A stretch of 64,000 bases of DNA from Rhodospirillum sp. (GTDB taxonomy: Bacteria > Pseudomonadota > Alphaproteobacteria > Dongiales > Dongiaceae), in the NCBI GenBank assembly GCA_013822765.1, contig PNKY01000010.1, positions 124,001 through 188,000 of the forward strand. The letters are read 5' to 3'. The translations under genes and the position numbers were made by a program. A model generated the notes under the pieces. The model was given only the letters and a program-made list of their open reading frames with translations. It did no database searches and was not told where the DNA came from. Shown one piece after another: positions 1 to 8,968 of this stretch; the stretch's first letter is position 1; each line of letters starts with the position of its first letter.

Positions 1-1
1 C

Positions 2-316
2 GCCGCATCGATGGCGCTGCTTCTGGCGCCGATCGTGCCAATTCTGTGGATGCGCGGCGAATTCGCGGTCGCCTCGGTGCCGGCCTGGAGCGCGGTCGGC
101 TATCTCGCCGTCATCGTCACCATCCTCGGCTACGTGTTGTGGTACTGGGCGCTGGGCAAAGGCGGCATCGCGCGCGTCGGCCTCGTCCAATTTTTGCAGC
201 CGGTCTCTGGCGTCATTCTCGCCGCCGTGTTGCTGGGCGAGCGGATCAGCCTCAGCTTCCTGCTTGCCTCCGCGCTGGTGTTGAGCGGCGTGTGGCTCGC
301 CATCAAGGGCAGGTAA
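2..316 (+). CDS. EamA/DMT-family transporter, C-terminal part (5' end outside window)
   Basis: The frame is open from the first bases, so the gene begins upstream and only about 104 C-terminal residues are visible. They form three to four hydrophobic helices: a long one around the first Met, a YLAVIVTILGYVLWYWAL segment, then LLGERISLSFLLASALVLSG. A G-I-A-R-V short loop followed by FLQPV and LGE is typical of the last repeat of EamA (drug/metabolite transporter) permeases. The substrate cannot be told. No terminator-like hairpin is evident in the 164 bp before the next gene. Confidence 0.75.
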   Translation, partial: AASMALLLAPIVPILWMRGEFAVASVPAWSAVGYLAVIVTILGYVLWYWALGKGGIARVGLVQFLQPVSGVILAAVLLGERISLSFLLASALVLSGVWLAIKGR

Positions 317-480
317 AAGCCTCCCGGCCAATCCGTGGATTGGTCGATGCAGCACCCCGTGCAGTACCCGCGTACCCCAACCTTTGGTCGTCAGATCAAT
401 AGGCGCGGCGAATTTCTCATGATAGCGTTTTCATCGGGGAGGAAATGAGGGCGCCATAACAAGCTGAATGGGAGGAGCAA

Positions 481-1767
481 ATGAGGAGTTTGTTGCTTTC
501 GTCCATCGCGGTGGGCGCGATGGCTTTCGCTGGACTTGCATTTGCCCAATTGGCACTTGCGCAGTCGGCGGAGACCGTGCCGACCGAGAACCTGCAGAAA
601 CTGAGCGGCATGCAAGCGACCGGCACATCGATGGCGGCGTTCCAGCCGGTGCCGCAGAACGATGAGTACGCCGCCCAGCTGCGCAAGAACCTGGAGCAGA
701 TCAAGCTGCCGCCGGGATTCAAGATCAACCTCTATGCCGTGGTGCCGGATGCGCGCCACATCGCGGTTGGGCCGCAGGGCGTCGTCACCTTCGTCGGCAC
801 CCGCAAGGACGCGGTGTGGGCGATCACCGACCGCAACAAGGACGGCGCGGCGGACGAGGTGAAGCGGTTCGCCCCGTCGCTCGCCTTCGACATCCCGAAC
901 GGGCCGTGCTTCTCGAAGGACGGCTTCCTCTATATCGCCGAGCGCAACCGCATCCTGGTGTTCCCCGCCGCCGAGTTCTTCTATGAGAGCCCGGACATCG
1001 CGGTCGGCCAGGTGGTGAAGCAGGGCGAGCTGATCCCGAAGGAGGAGGAGAGCTTCAACCACACCGCCCGGGTGTGCCGGATCGGCCCGGACAAGAAGCT
1101 CTATGTGCAGCTCGGCCAGCCCTACAACGTGCAGCCCAAGGAGAAGGTCGAGCTGTACGAGAAGGTCGGCATCGGCGGCATCGTGCGCATGAACCAGGAC
1201 GGCAGCGAGCGCGAGACCTATGCCATCGGCCTGCGCAACCCGGTCGGCATGGATTTCAATCCGGTGACCGGCGAGCTGTGGACCAACGACAACCAGGTCG
1301 ACGGCATGGGCGACGACCAGCCGCCGGGCGAGCTCGACCGCATCACCCAGGCGGGCCAGCATTTCGGCTTCCCGTACCTGGGCGGCAGCGTCCGCATTCC
1401 CGACTTCAAGGACGCCGAGCCGCCGGCCAACGCGGTGCCGCCGGTGGTGGAGACCATTGCGCACGCCGCCGATCTCGGCCTCGTATTCTACACCGGCAAC
1501 AAGTTCCCGGCCAAATACAAGAAGGGCGTGTTCACCGCCCAGCATGGCTCGTGGAACCGCACCGAGCCGGTCGGCGCGCGCGTGCTGTTCACGCCGCTCA
1601 ACGACGACGGCACCGCCGGCGAGCAGGAAGAGTTCGCGGCCGGCTGGCTCAACGCCGACGGCGAATATATCGGCCGCCCGGTCGACATCGCGCAACTGCG
1701 CGACGGCTCGCTCCTGGTGTCCGACGATTTCGCCGGAGCGGTGTACCGCATTTCTTACAGCCAGTAA
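481..1767 (+). CDS. PQQ-dependent sugar (sorbosone-type) dehydrogenase, periplasmic
   Basis: A 428-residue exported beta-propeller enzyme. The first 28 residues form a signal peptide ending LALAQS. The mature part carries family features of the soluble PQQ glucose/sorbosone dehydrogenases: LPPGFKINLYA near the start, RDAVWAITDRNKDG-like blade edges, GLRNPVGMDFNPVTGELW in the middle, and a C-terminal QHGSWNR block. Such enzymes oxidise sugars or aldehydes in the periplasm and pass electrons to a cytochrome. A cytochrome c gene follows 55 bp downstream, a likely partner. The start at 481 is preceded by GGGAGGAG at good spacing. Substrate is not deducible. Confidence 0.85.
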   Translation: MRSLLLSSIAVGAMAFAGLAFAQLALAQSAETVPTENLQKLSGMQATGTSMAAFQPVPQNDEYAAQLRKNLEQIKLPPGFKINLYAVVPDARHIAVGPQGVVTFVGTRKDAVWAITDRNKDGAADEVKRFAPSLAFDIPNGPCFSKDGFLYIAERNRILVFPAAEFFYESPDIAVGQVVKQGELIPKEEESFNHTARVCRIGPDKKLYVQLGQPYNVQPKEKVELYEKVGIGGIVRMNQDGSERETYAIGLRNPVGMDFNPVTGELWTNDNQVDGMGDDQPPGELDRITQAGQHFGFPYLGGSVRIPDFKDAEPPANAVPPVVETIAHAADLGLVFYTGNKFPAKYKKGVFTAQHGSWNRTEPVGARVLFTPLNDDGTAGEQEEFAAGWLNADGEYIGRPVDIAQLRDGSLLVSDDFAGAVYRISYSQ

Positions 1768-1774
1768 TGTTGCT

Positions 1775-1800
1775 CGGGCCGCGGCTCACGCCGCGGCCCG
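1775..1800 (+). other. GC-rich intercistronic stem-loop
   Basis: A perfect 11-bp stem (CGGGCCGCGGC / GCCGCGGCCCG) with a TCAC loop lies between the dehydrogenase and cytochrome genes. No uridine run follows, so it is more likely an mRNA-stabilising or attenuating hairpin inside an operon than a full terminator. Confidence 0.5.
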
Positions 1801-1822
1801 CCTTTCCCGTGGAGTGAACTCG

Positions 1823-2152
1823 ATGAAGTCGCTTGCAGCATTCGCCGCACTCATCGCCGCCGTCTTCGGCGCGGCCACCGCCTTCGCCGCCGACCCCGCC
1901 GCCGGCAAGAAGGTGGCCCAGGGCACCTGCGCCGTCTGCCACGGCCTCGACGGCATCGCCAAGAATCCCGACGCCCCGCACCTCGCGGCCGAGAACGTCG
2001 AATACTTGCTGCGCCAGCTCAAGGCCTTCAAGTCGGGCGAGCGCAAGCACGAGCAGATGTCCATCATCGCCCAGGGCCTGAGCGACGACGACATGGCGAA
2101 CGCGTCTGCCTGGTATTCGAGCATCAAGATCAAGGCGGAGATGCCGCAGTAG
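1823..2152 (+). CDS. Class I cytochrome c (c553/c4-like), secreted monohaem
   Basis: A 109-residue protein with a signal peptide ending AFAADPAAG. It holds one CxxCH haem site (CAVCH, about residue 38) and a later Met in KHEQM as the likely sixth ligand. The C-terminal ASAWYSS helix is typical of c553/c4 domains. It is the probable electron acceptor of the preceding dehydrogenase. The frame is open far upstream, but the start at 1823 follows a GGAGTG ribosome site and gives a clean signal peptide, so the upstream extension is rejected. Confidence 0.88.
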   Translation: MKSLAAFAALIAAVFGAATAFAADPAAGKKVAQGTCAVCHGLDGIAKNPDAPHLAAENVEYLLRQLKAFKSGERKHEQMSIIAQGLSDDDMANASAWYSSIKIKAEMPQ

Positions 2153-2169
2153 CCGTGCTATGAAGCGGC

Positions 2170-2679
2170 ATGAAGATCCTCGAGACCGAACGCCTGCTGA
2201 TGCGGCGCCTGGTGGCGTCCGACCTCGATGACCTCTACGCGCTCTACCGCGACCCGGAGATCCGCCGCTATTTCCCCGAAGGCACCCTGACCCTGGACGA
2301 GACGCGGGAAGAGCTGGAGTGGTTCCTGACCGGCCACCCCGACCATCCCGAACTCGGCCTCTGGGCCACGATCCACAAGCCGACCGGCCAGTTCATCGGT
2401 CGCTGCGGGCTGCTGCCGTGGACCATCTATGGCGTGGACGAGGTGGAGATCGCCTACCTGATCGCCACGCCCTGGCAACGCCAAGGCCTCGGTGCGGAGG
2501 CGGCGCGAGCGCTGGCGCGGTATGGATTCGAGACGCTGGGGCTCAAGAGGTTGATCGCGCTGATCGATCCGGAGCACCGGGGGTCGATCCGGACAGCGGA
2601 GAGAGCGGGGTTGAAATTTTGGAGGGAGGTGGAGATAGAAGGAGTGAGGAGTGCGGTGTATTCCATTTCCAAAGTTTAG
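2170..2679 (+). CDS. GNAT-family N-acetyltransferase (RimJ/RimL-like)
   Basis: A 169-residue acetyltransferase. It begins with the ETERLLMRRL strand of the RimJ/RimL-type GNAT group. It has the acetyl-CoA motif region IAYLIATPWQRQGLGAEAA, in which Q-x-x-G-L-G/A contacts the pyrophosphate, then the LKRLIALIDPEHRGSIR block typical of these proteins. The target is unknown. The stop codon abuts the stop of the convergent gene on the other strand with no gap, and the last ~90 bp are unusually purine-rich, as if the gene border has been rearranged. Confidence 0.85.
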   Translation: MKILETERLLMRRLVASDLDDLYALYRDPEIRRYFPEGTLTLDETREELEWFLTGHPDHPELGLWATIHKPTGQFIGRCGLLPWTIYGVDEVEIAYLIATPWQRQGLGAEAARALARYGFETLGLKRLIALIDPEHRGSIRTAERAGLKFWREVEIEGVRSAVYSISKV

Positions 2680-3576
2680 CTATCTTGCAGGCGGTTTGTA
2701 ATCTCTCTGAAGTGAGAGAAAGTGGTCTCTCCTTTGGACATCGGGCCCGTCAAGAATCGCAATCAACTCCGGCAATGCCAATACCATCTTCCAAAGACCC
2801 CGAAGCATGTTCTGGAAGCGCGCGAGGCTAGGCAATCGGTGAGATGCGGCGACGTTGTGAGAACGTCCATGCATGATGTCAGAACGAATTGAGTAGAGCT
2901 CAGCGAAGTCCTCATATGCTGCATTACGAGCAGAAACTTCTGTCTCTTTCAGGCAGGCGTAGGACGTACCTAAGCGTCGCGTCAATCCACCGGCCTCTGA
3001 GTACGTTAGGATGCATTCCACCGCGGCGGCATGGCAAATGAAGGCGGACTGCCAGAAATGCGACCAACAGCCAGATACGGTAAGGGATAGCGCGCTACTC
3101 AAGCGACCCTGAGTTAAATAGATGGAGACGAGCGCCGGGTAGTACCTAGACGCCACCTCCAGCTCACTTCTGGAGAAGTCGTCGTCGGTGATCGTGCCTT
3201 CGATTGAAGCAAAACGATCCAGCATTCTTTGCCTGCCGAAGTGCTTCGTCGGTCGCTGCTGATCGATTTCGAATCGAACGGCGATTCGCGTTCTTGTTCG
3301 CTTCGCAAGCCAAAGCGACAACAGGAAAATCTCAGCGATAGGCTTTGGTTTTGGCCGACTAATGCCGTCCCACTCATACACTAACCAATGTGGAGTTTCT
3401 CTTGCCGTGCTCCATTCATCTCTCGACAATTCATCGCTGAATTGGGAAAGACTGGGGAGATTTTCGAATCGCCGAATCCAAATGCCAGGGGCGAAAGCGA
3501 ACTCTCCCTCGCTCCACTGAAAGTCCAATAGCGGCGCCAGCACGTCGTACAAGTTTGTGGCCAGGTCTGTTCGCAA
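2680..3576 (-). CDS. Hypothetical protein with Apea-like HEPN C-terminal domain
   Basis: A 298-residue protein with no clear N-terminal family. Residues ~175-240 resemble the Apea-like HEPN domain: helices around AAAVECILTYSEAGG and RLGTSYACLK, then YSIRSDIMHGRS. That last segment contains the R-x4-H motif (R231, H236) used by HEPN ribonucleases and toxins. Base composition is visibly less GC-rich than its neighbours, suggesting acquisition. The frame begins with TTG directly after the mutS TAG, in the same frame and with no recognisable ribosome site; a GTG twelve codons in is an alternative start. It may depend on translational coupling or stop readthrough from mutS. Function is unknown; RNase or defence roles are inference. 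Confidence 0.6.
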   Translation of the reverse strand: MRTDLATNLYDVLAPLLDFQWSEGEFAFAPGIWIRRFENLPSLSQFSDELSRDEWSTARETPHWLVYEWDGISRPKPKPIAEIFLLSLWLAKRTRTRIAVRFEIDQQRPTKHFGRQRMLDRFASIEGTITDDDFSRSELEVASRYYPALVSIYLTQGRLSSALSLTVSGCWSHFWQSAFICHAAAVECILTYSEAGGLTRRLGTSYACLKETEVSARNAAYEDFAELYSIRSDIMHGRSHNVAASHRLPSLARFQNMLRGLWKMVLALPELIAILDGPDVQRRDHFLSLQRDYKPPAR

Positions 3577-6258
3577 CTATTCCCGGATGTGTTTCAGTCG
3601 GTACACGATCTCCAAAGCCTCCTTTGGCGTCAGTTCGTCAGGGTTAATCTCTGCCAATGCGCGCTCCAAGGCGCTGGGTTCGGAGGCGCCGCTCGGCTTC
3701 AAAGCCGTCGCCATCGCCGCCGAGAACAGCGGCAGATCGTCCGCCAGCCTTGCCAGCGCCCCAGCCTGCTCGCCTTGCTCCAGCGTGCCCAGCACCTCCT
3801 GCGCCCGCGCGATCACTGCGGCCGGCAAGCCCGCCAGCTCGGCGACGTGGATGCCGTAGCTGCGGTCGGCGGCGCCGGGGGCGATTTCGTGGAGGAACTT
3901 CACGCTGCCCTGCCACTCCATCACCTTCATGGTGTGGGGCTTCATCTCGGGCAGGCGGGCGGCGAGGCTGGTGAGTTCGTGGTAGTGCGTCGCGAACAGC
4001 GCGCGGCACTTGTTCACGTCGTGCAGCTGCTCGAGCGTCGCCCAGGCGATCGAGAGGCCGTCGAAGGTGGCGGTGCCTCTCCCGATCTCGTCGAGGATGA
4101 CCAATGAGCGCGCGGTCGCCTGGTTGAGGATGGCGGCGGTCTCGACCATCTCCACCATGAAGGTGCTGCGGCCGCGCGCCAGGTCGTCGGCGGCACCGAC
4201 CCTGGAGAACAGCTTGTCGATGACGCCGATCTCGGCGCGTTCGGCGGGCACGCAGCTGCCCATCTGCGCCAGGATGACGATGAGCGCGTTCTGGCGTAGG
4301 AAGGTCGATTTGCCGGCCATGTTGGGGCCGGTTACCAGCCACAGGCGCATGCCGTCGCTGAGGTCGCAATCGTTGGCGACGAACGGCCCGCTGCCGCCGC
4401 GCTTCAGCGCCGCTTCGACCACCGGATGGCGGCCGCGCGCGATGCGGAAGACGCCATCGCCGACCACGCGCGGGCGCGACCAGCTCTCGGTCTCCGCGAG
4501 ATCGGCGAGGCCGGCGGCGACGTCGATCAGCGCCAGCGCGCCCGCGGTCTTGGAGATGCCGTCGGCGCGCGCGGTCACTTCCCCGACGAGGTCGGCGAAC
4601 AGGCGCAGCTCCAGCGCCACCGCCTTGTCGGCGGCTTGCGAGATCTTGGTTTCCAGCTCGCCCAGCTCGACGGTGGTGAAGCGGGTGGCGTTGGCGGTCG
4701 ACTGGCGCTGGATGAAGCGGCTGTCCGCCTTCACCTTGTCATGCTGCGTGGTGGTCGCCTCGACGAAGTAGCCCAGCACGTTGTTGTGCTTGATCTTGAG
4801 CGAGCCGATGCCGAGGTCGGCGCGATAACGCGCCTCCAGCTCCAGGATCAGCTTGCGCGAATCGTCGCGCAGCGTACGCCACTGGTCGAGGTCGGGCAGG
4901 TAGCCTTGCGCGACGAAGCTGCCGTCGCGCGCGAGCAGCGGCAGGCTCTCGGCCAACGCGCGGGTCAGCCGGTCGATCAGGTCGGCGTGATGGCCGAGGT
5001 CGGTCAGCGCCTGTTGCAGCAACGGCGGCGGTGAACCGAAGCGCGCCTCGGCGAACAGCGTTTTGATGCCGGCAGCGGCCAGCAGGCCGTCGCGGATGGC
5101 GGCGAGATCGCGCGGGCCGCCACGGTCCAGCGACAGCCGCGACAGTGCGCGCTCCAGGTCCGGCGCCTTCTTCAGGTGCGCGCGCAGATCCTCGCGCAGG
5201 CGAGTCTCGCTGAGCAGATGCGCGACGGCGTCCTGGCGCGCGGCGATCGCCGCAGTATCCGTCAGGGGCGCCGCCAGCCATTCGCCGAGCAGGCGCGCGC
5301 CGGCACCCGTCACTGTGCGGTCGATAATGGAAAGCAGGCTGCCCTGCCGCTCGCCGCCCAAGGTGCGGCTGAGCTCGAGGTTGCGGCGCGTGGCGGCGTC
5401 GATTTCCAGGATCGCGCCGGCGCCGATGCGCGCGAGCTGCGACAGCCGCGGCATCTTGCCCTGCTGGGTCAGCTCGACATAGTCGAGGATGCCGCCGGCG
5501 GCGGCCAGCTCGGCGCGGGTGAAGGCGCCGAAGGCATCGAGCGCGGCGACCTTGTGGAAGTTCTGCAGGCGCAGCCGCGCATTCTCGCTGTCGAAGCGCG
5601 CGTTGGGCAGCGGCGACAGCGCGGACTTCCACTCCTGGAACAGCTCGTAGAGATCGCTCTGCAGCAGGAGGCGGTCGGGCAGCAGGATCTCGGTCGGGTC
5701 GAGGCGCGCCAGCGCGGCGGGCAGCGCCTTGCGCTCGATCGCCTGGCAGCGGAACTGGCCCGTGGAGATGTCGACCCAGGCGAGACCGAGCGTTCCCGCG
5801 GCGTCGGCGAGGGCGCACAGGTAGTTGTGGCTGGCGGCGTCGAGCAGGCCGTCCTCGGTCAGCGTGCCGGGCGTCACCACCCGCACCACGTCGCGCCGCA
5901 CCACCGACTTGCCGCCGCGCTTCTTGGCTTCCGCCGGGTCTTCCACCTGCTCGCAGACCGCGACCTTGAAGCCCTTGCGGATCAGGCGGTTGAGATAGCC
6001 TTCGGCGGCATGGATCGGTACGCCGCACATCTTGATCGGCTCGCCCAGGTGCGTGCCGCGGGTGGTGAGCACGATCGAGAGCGCGGCGGCGGCCTTCTCG
6101 GCGTCGGCGAAGAACAGCTCGTAGAAATCGCCCATGCGGTAGAACAGGAGCGCATCCGGGTGCTGGCGCTTCATGGCCAGGTATTGCGCCATCATGGGCG
6201 TGGTCGCGGCGTCGGTCGCCTCGGGAGCGTCGGTGGCAATGCGCTGGGAGTCAGACAT
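3577..6258 (-). CDS. mutS: DNA mismatch repair ATPase MutS
   Basis: MutS recognises mismatches and recruits MutL. From the chosen start it is 893 residues, normal for the family. Visible parts are the N-terminal mismatch-binding loop with F-Y-E (RMGDFYELFF), the connector/core and clamp domains, and the ATPase with Walker A GPNMAGKSTFLRQ, LFSRVGAADDLARGRSTFMVEM, Walker B VILDEIGRGT and the FATHYHEL block. The C-terminus NPDELTPKEALEIVYRL is intact. The frame stays open to 6396, but that part is translation of a palindromic repeat (NSWMARPSLAMT). Starts at 6258, 6273 or 6291 are all possible; 6258 gives the usual MSDSQ-type beginning. Confidence 0.97.
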   Translation of the reverse strand: MSDSQRIATDAPEATDAATTPMMAQYLAMKRQHPDALLFYRMGDFYELFFADAEKAAAALSIVLTTRGTHLGEPIKMCGVPIHAAEGYLNRLIRKGFKVAVCEQVEDPAEAKKRGGKSVVRRDVVRVVTPGTLTEDGLLDAASHNYLCALADAAGTLGLAWVDISTGQFRCQAIERKALPAALARLDPTEILLPDRLLLQSDLYELFQEWKSALSPLPNARFDSENARLRLQNFHKVAALDAFGAFTRAELAAAGGILDYVELTQQGKMPRLSQLARIGAGAILEIDAATRRNLELSRTLGGERQGSLLSIIDRTVTGAGARLLGEWLAAPLTDTAAIAARQDAVAHLLSETRLREDLRAHLKKAPDLERALSRLSLDRGGPRDLAAIRDGLLAAAGIKTLFAEARFGSPPPLLQQALTDLGHHADLIDRLTRALAESLPLLARDGSFVAQGYLPDLDQWRTLRDDSRKLILELEARYRADLGIGSLKIKHNNVLGYFVEATTTQHDKVKADSRFIQRQSTANATRFTTVELGELETKISQAADKAVALELRLFADLVGEVTARADGISKTAGALALIDVAAGLADLAETESWSRPRVVGDGVFRIARGRHPVVEAALKRGGSGPFVANDCDLSDGMRLWLVTGPNMAGKSTFLRQNALIVILAQMGSCVPAERAEIGVIDKLFSRVGAADDLARGRSTFMVEMVETAAILNQATARSLVILDEIGRGTATFDGLSIAWATLEQLHDVNKCRALFATHYHELTSLAARLPEMKPHTMKVMEWQGSVKFLHEIAPGAADRSYGIHVAELAGLPAAVIARAQEVLGTLEQGEQAGALARLADDLPLFSAAMATALKPSGASEPSALERALAEINPDELTPKEALEIVYRLKHIRE

Positions 6259-6285
6259 GGTCTCGGACCCCATGCCACTATCGAT

Positions 6286-6414
6286 CGTCATGGCAAGGCT
6301 TGGCCTTGCCATCCACGAGTTCCGTGGGGCGAGACCGTGCGGTTTCACATAAACTCGTGGATCCCAAGGCCAAGCCCCCTCGGCGAAGGCCGACATTCGT
6401 CGGCGGGGATGACG
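6286..6414. repeat. Palindromic intergenic repeat, family 1 copy A
   Basis: A 129-bp element between mutS and maeB. Its left arm starts CGTCAT and contains the hairpin GGCAAGG-CTTGG-CCTTGCC followed by ATCCACGAGTT. The right arm holds the inverted AACTCGTGGAT and CCCAAGGCCAAGCC. The right end is extended by another hairpin (GCCGAC-attc-GTCGGC) before GATGACG. It closely matches the element at 23337-23437. It overlaps one possible mutS start. Confidence 0.8.
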
Positions 6415-6543
6415 GAGTGAAATTGGCAGGGTCCTGTAGCGCTCGGGCAGCCATTACGGAGCGCCGAACCGCACTGCAGCAAGCGCCGTCATCGCCCCCA
6501 AACCTTTGCAACCTGCGTGAATTCATGCCAGCCTGATGGTTCG

Positions 6544-6560
6544 CCCTGCGGGAAGCAGGG
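6544..6560 (+). other. Small stem-loop in the maeB leader
   Basis: CCCTGC and GCAGGG flank a GGGAA loop about 45 bp before the maeB start. It could be part of a 5' untranslated leader. No known riboswitch class is recognised. Confidence 0.3.
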
Positions 6561-6605
6561 GATAATGACCGTCCTGGGAAACTGCGGGGAGCCCTTAGCT
6601 TTTCC

Positions 6606-8879
6606 ATGTCCACCAATAAGCCGCGCATTACCGAAGAGGAAGCGCTTGTTTTCCACAGCCAGGGCCGTCCGGGCAAGATCGAGATCATTGCCACCAAGCC
6701 GCTGACGACCCAGCGCGATCTGTCGCTCGCCTATTCGCCCGGGGTCGCTTGGCCATGCCTCGCGATCGAGAAGGATCCCAACACCGCCTACGACTACACC
6801 GCCAAGGGCAACCTGGTGGCGGTGATCTCCAACGGCACGGCGGTGCTCGGCCTCGGCGATCTCGGCGCGCTGGCGTCCAAGCCGGTGATGGAAGGCAAGG
6901 CGGTGCTGTTCAAGCGCTTCGCCGACATTGATGCGATGGACCTGGAAGTCGACACCGACGACGTCGACAAGTTCATCAACGCGGTGCGCTATCTCGGGCC
7001 TTCGTTCGGCGGCATCAACCTGGAGGACATTAAAGCGCCGGAATGCTTCATCATCGAGCAGCAACTGCGCGAGATGATGGACATCCCGGTGTTCCACGAC
7101 GATCAGCACGGGACCGCCATCATCACCACCGCGGGCCTGATCAACGCACTGCATCTCACCGGCCGGACCATAAAGGACGTCAAGATCGTGGTGAACGGCG
7201 CGGGTGCCGCCTCGATCGCCTGCGTGGAGCTGATCAAACGCATGGGCCTGCCGCACGACCAGGCGATCCTGTGCGACACCAAAGGCGTGATCTACCAGGG
7301 CCGCATCGAAGGCATGAACCAGTGGAAGTCGGCCCATGCGGTGGTGACCAAGGCGCGCTCGCTCGAGGAGGCAATGGAAGGCGCCGACGTGTTCATCGGC
7401 CTCTCCGCCAAGGGCGCGGTGACCCAGGACATGGTCAAGAGCATGGCGCCGAAGCCGATCATATTCGCCATGGCCAATCCCGACCCGGAGATCACGCCCG
7501 AGGAGGTGAAGGCCGTGCGTTCGGATGCCATCGTCGCGACCGGGCGCAGCGATTACGCGAACCAGGTCAACAATGTGCTCGGATTCCCGTACATCTTCCG
7601 CGGCGCCTTGGATGTGCGCGCGCGCACCATCAATGACGAGATGAAGATCGCGGCAGCCGAGGCTCTCGCCGCTTTGGCGAGGCAGGATGTTCCGGACGAA
7701 GTCGACGCCGCTTATTCCGGGCGGCGGCTGCGATTCGGGCCGGAATACATCATCCCGGTGCCGTTCGATCCGCGCCTGATCTCCGCCATCCCGGCGGCGG
7801 TCGCGAAGGCGGCGATGGACAGCGGCGTCGCGCGCCGGCCGATCATCGACATGGATGACTACAAGGCGACGCTCGCCGCGCGGCTCGATCCCGCGGCGGC
7901 GTCGATGCATCTCATCTTCGAGCGTCTGCACCTCAATCCGCGGCGCGTGGTGTTCGCCGAGGGCGAGGAGGAGCGCGTGATCCGCGCGGCGCTTGCCTAT
8001 CGCGCGGCCGGCTACGGCACGCCGGTGCTGATCGGACGCACCGAGCGCATTCACGACACCATCAAGCAGTCCGGCCTCGGCGAGGCGGCGGGCCTCGAGA
8101 TCGTCAACGCCGCCAACTCGCAAAACACCAAGCAGTATCACGAGATGCTGTATGCCAAGCTGCAGCGCCACGGCTCGCTGTTGCGCGACGTCAACCGCAT
8201 GGTGAACCAGGACCGCAACGTGTTCGGCGCCTGCATGGTGGAGGCGGGCCACGCCGACGCGATGGTGACCGGCACCACCCGCAGCTTCGCGGTCTGCCTC
8301 GAGGACGTGCTGCGCGTCATCGACGTGCGCGAGCACCAGACCCTGATGGCGATCTCGGTGGTGGTGGCGCGCGGCCGCACGGTGCTGATCGCCGACACCT
8401 CGGTACACGAATTGCCGACGGCGGAGCAGCTGGCGGACTTCGCGTCGCAGTCGGCCTCGCTGGCGCGCCAGCTCGGGCACGAGCCGCGGGTCGCGTTCCT
8501 GTCCTTCTCGAACTTCGGCAACCCGCCGCGCGAAAAGGCCGAGCGCATCCGCGAGGCGGTCGAGGTGATGGACGGCCGCCACGCCGACTTCGAATACGAG
8601 GGCGAGATGCAGGCGGACGTCGCGCTCGATTACGGCCTGATGAAGGAGCTCTATCCCTTCACGCGCCTGTCGGGCCCGGCCAACATCCTCATCATGCCGG
8701 CGCTGCATTCCGCCAACATCACCGCCAAGCTGATGAAGCAGCTGGGTGAGACCGTGATCGGCCCGGTGCTGGTCGGCCTCACCAAGCCGGTGCAGATCGT
8801 GCAGATGGGCGCGACCGTCAACGACATCGTGACCGCCGCCGCCTTCGCCGCCATGGCGACCATGGTGCATGCGCGGTAG
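6606..8879 (+). CDS. maeB: NADP-dependent malic enzyme with C-terminal phosphotransacetylase-like domain
   Basis: A 757-residue enzyme that decarboxylates malate to pyruvate with reduction of NADP. Domain order is typical of MaeB: malic N-terminal domain (~18-155, with SPGVAWPCLAI and the catalytic YDYTAKGNLVAVISNG), NAD(P)-binding malic domain (~160-400, with HDDQHGTAII, VNGAGAASIAC and FAMANPDPEI), then a phosphate acetyl/butyryltransferase-like domain (~430-757, with VFAEGEEERVIRAA). In this family the C-terminal domain is usually regulatory (acetyl-CoA binding) rather than catalytic. It is transcribed divergently from mutS and appears monocistronic. Confidence 0.95.
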   Translation: MSTNKPRITEEEALVFHSQGRPGKIEIIATKPLTTQRDLSLAYSPGVAWPCLAIEKDPNTAYDYTAKGNLVAVISNGTAVLGLGDLGALASKPVMEGKAVLFKRFADIDAMDLEVDTDDVDKFINAVRYLGPSFGGINLEDIKAPECFIIEQQLREMMDIPVFHDDQHGTAIITTAGLINALHLTGRTIKDVKIVVNGAGAASIACVELIKRMGLPHDQAILCDTKGVIYQGRIEGMNQWKSAHAVVTKARSLEEAMEGADVFIGLSAKGAVTQDMVKSMAPKPIIFAMANPDPEITPEEVKAVRSDAIVATGRSDYANQVNNVLGFPYIFRGALDVRARTINDEMKIAAAEALAALARQDVPDEVDAAYSGRRLRFGPEYIIPVPFDPRLISAIPAAVAKAAMDSGVARRPIIDMDDYKATLAARLDPAAASMHLIFERLHLNPRRVVFAEGEEERVIRAALAYRAAGYGTPVLIGRTERIHDTIKQSGLGEAAGLEIVNAANSQNTKQYHEMLYAKLQRHGSLLRDVNRMVNQDRNVFGACMVEAGHADAMVTGTTRSFAVCLEDVLRVIDVREHQTLMAISVVVARGRTVLIADTSVHELPTAEQLADFASQSASLARQLGHEPRVAFLSFSNFGNPPREKAERIREAVEVMDGRHADFEYEGEMQADVALDYGLMKELYPFTRLSGPANILIMPALHSANITAKLMKQLGETVIGPVLVGLTKPVQIVQMGATVNDIVTAAAFAAMATMVHAR

Positions 8880-8968
8880 CGCGCCGGCGACCTCTCGCAG
8901 ACTACTGCCAAAAAATGTCAGTGATCTGATCTATCCTTCCTCCGCTGCTGACCGCATCGGAGGACACC

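Noticed and set aside
1457..1822. Upstream extension of the cytochrome c frame
   Set aside because: It overlaps the dehydrogenase gene, hides the signal peptide and lacks a ribosome site.
6259..6396. N-terminal 46-residue extension of MutS
   Set aside because: Mostly translation of a palindromic repeat also found at 23337; not part of any MutS family domain.
5176..6420. Long open frame opposite mutS (414 codons)
   Set aside because: Antisense shadow; no homology features, and it runs into the repeat element.
6489..8870. Long open frame on the minus strand opposite maeB (793 codons)
   Set aside because: It is a GC-bias shadow: rich in R, H, D, V and L with no domain, no ribosome site, and fully antisense to a clear MaeB.
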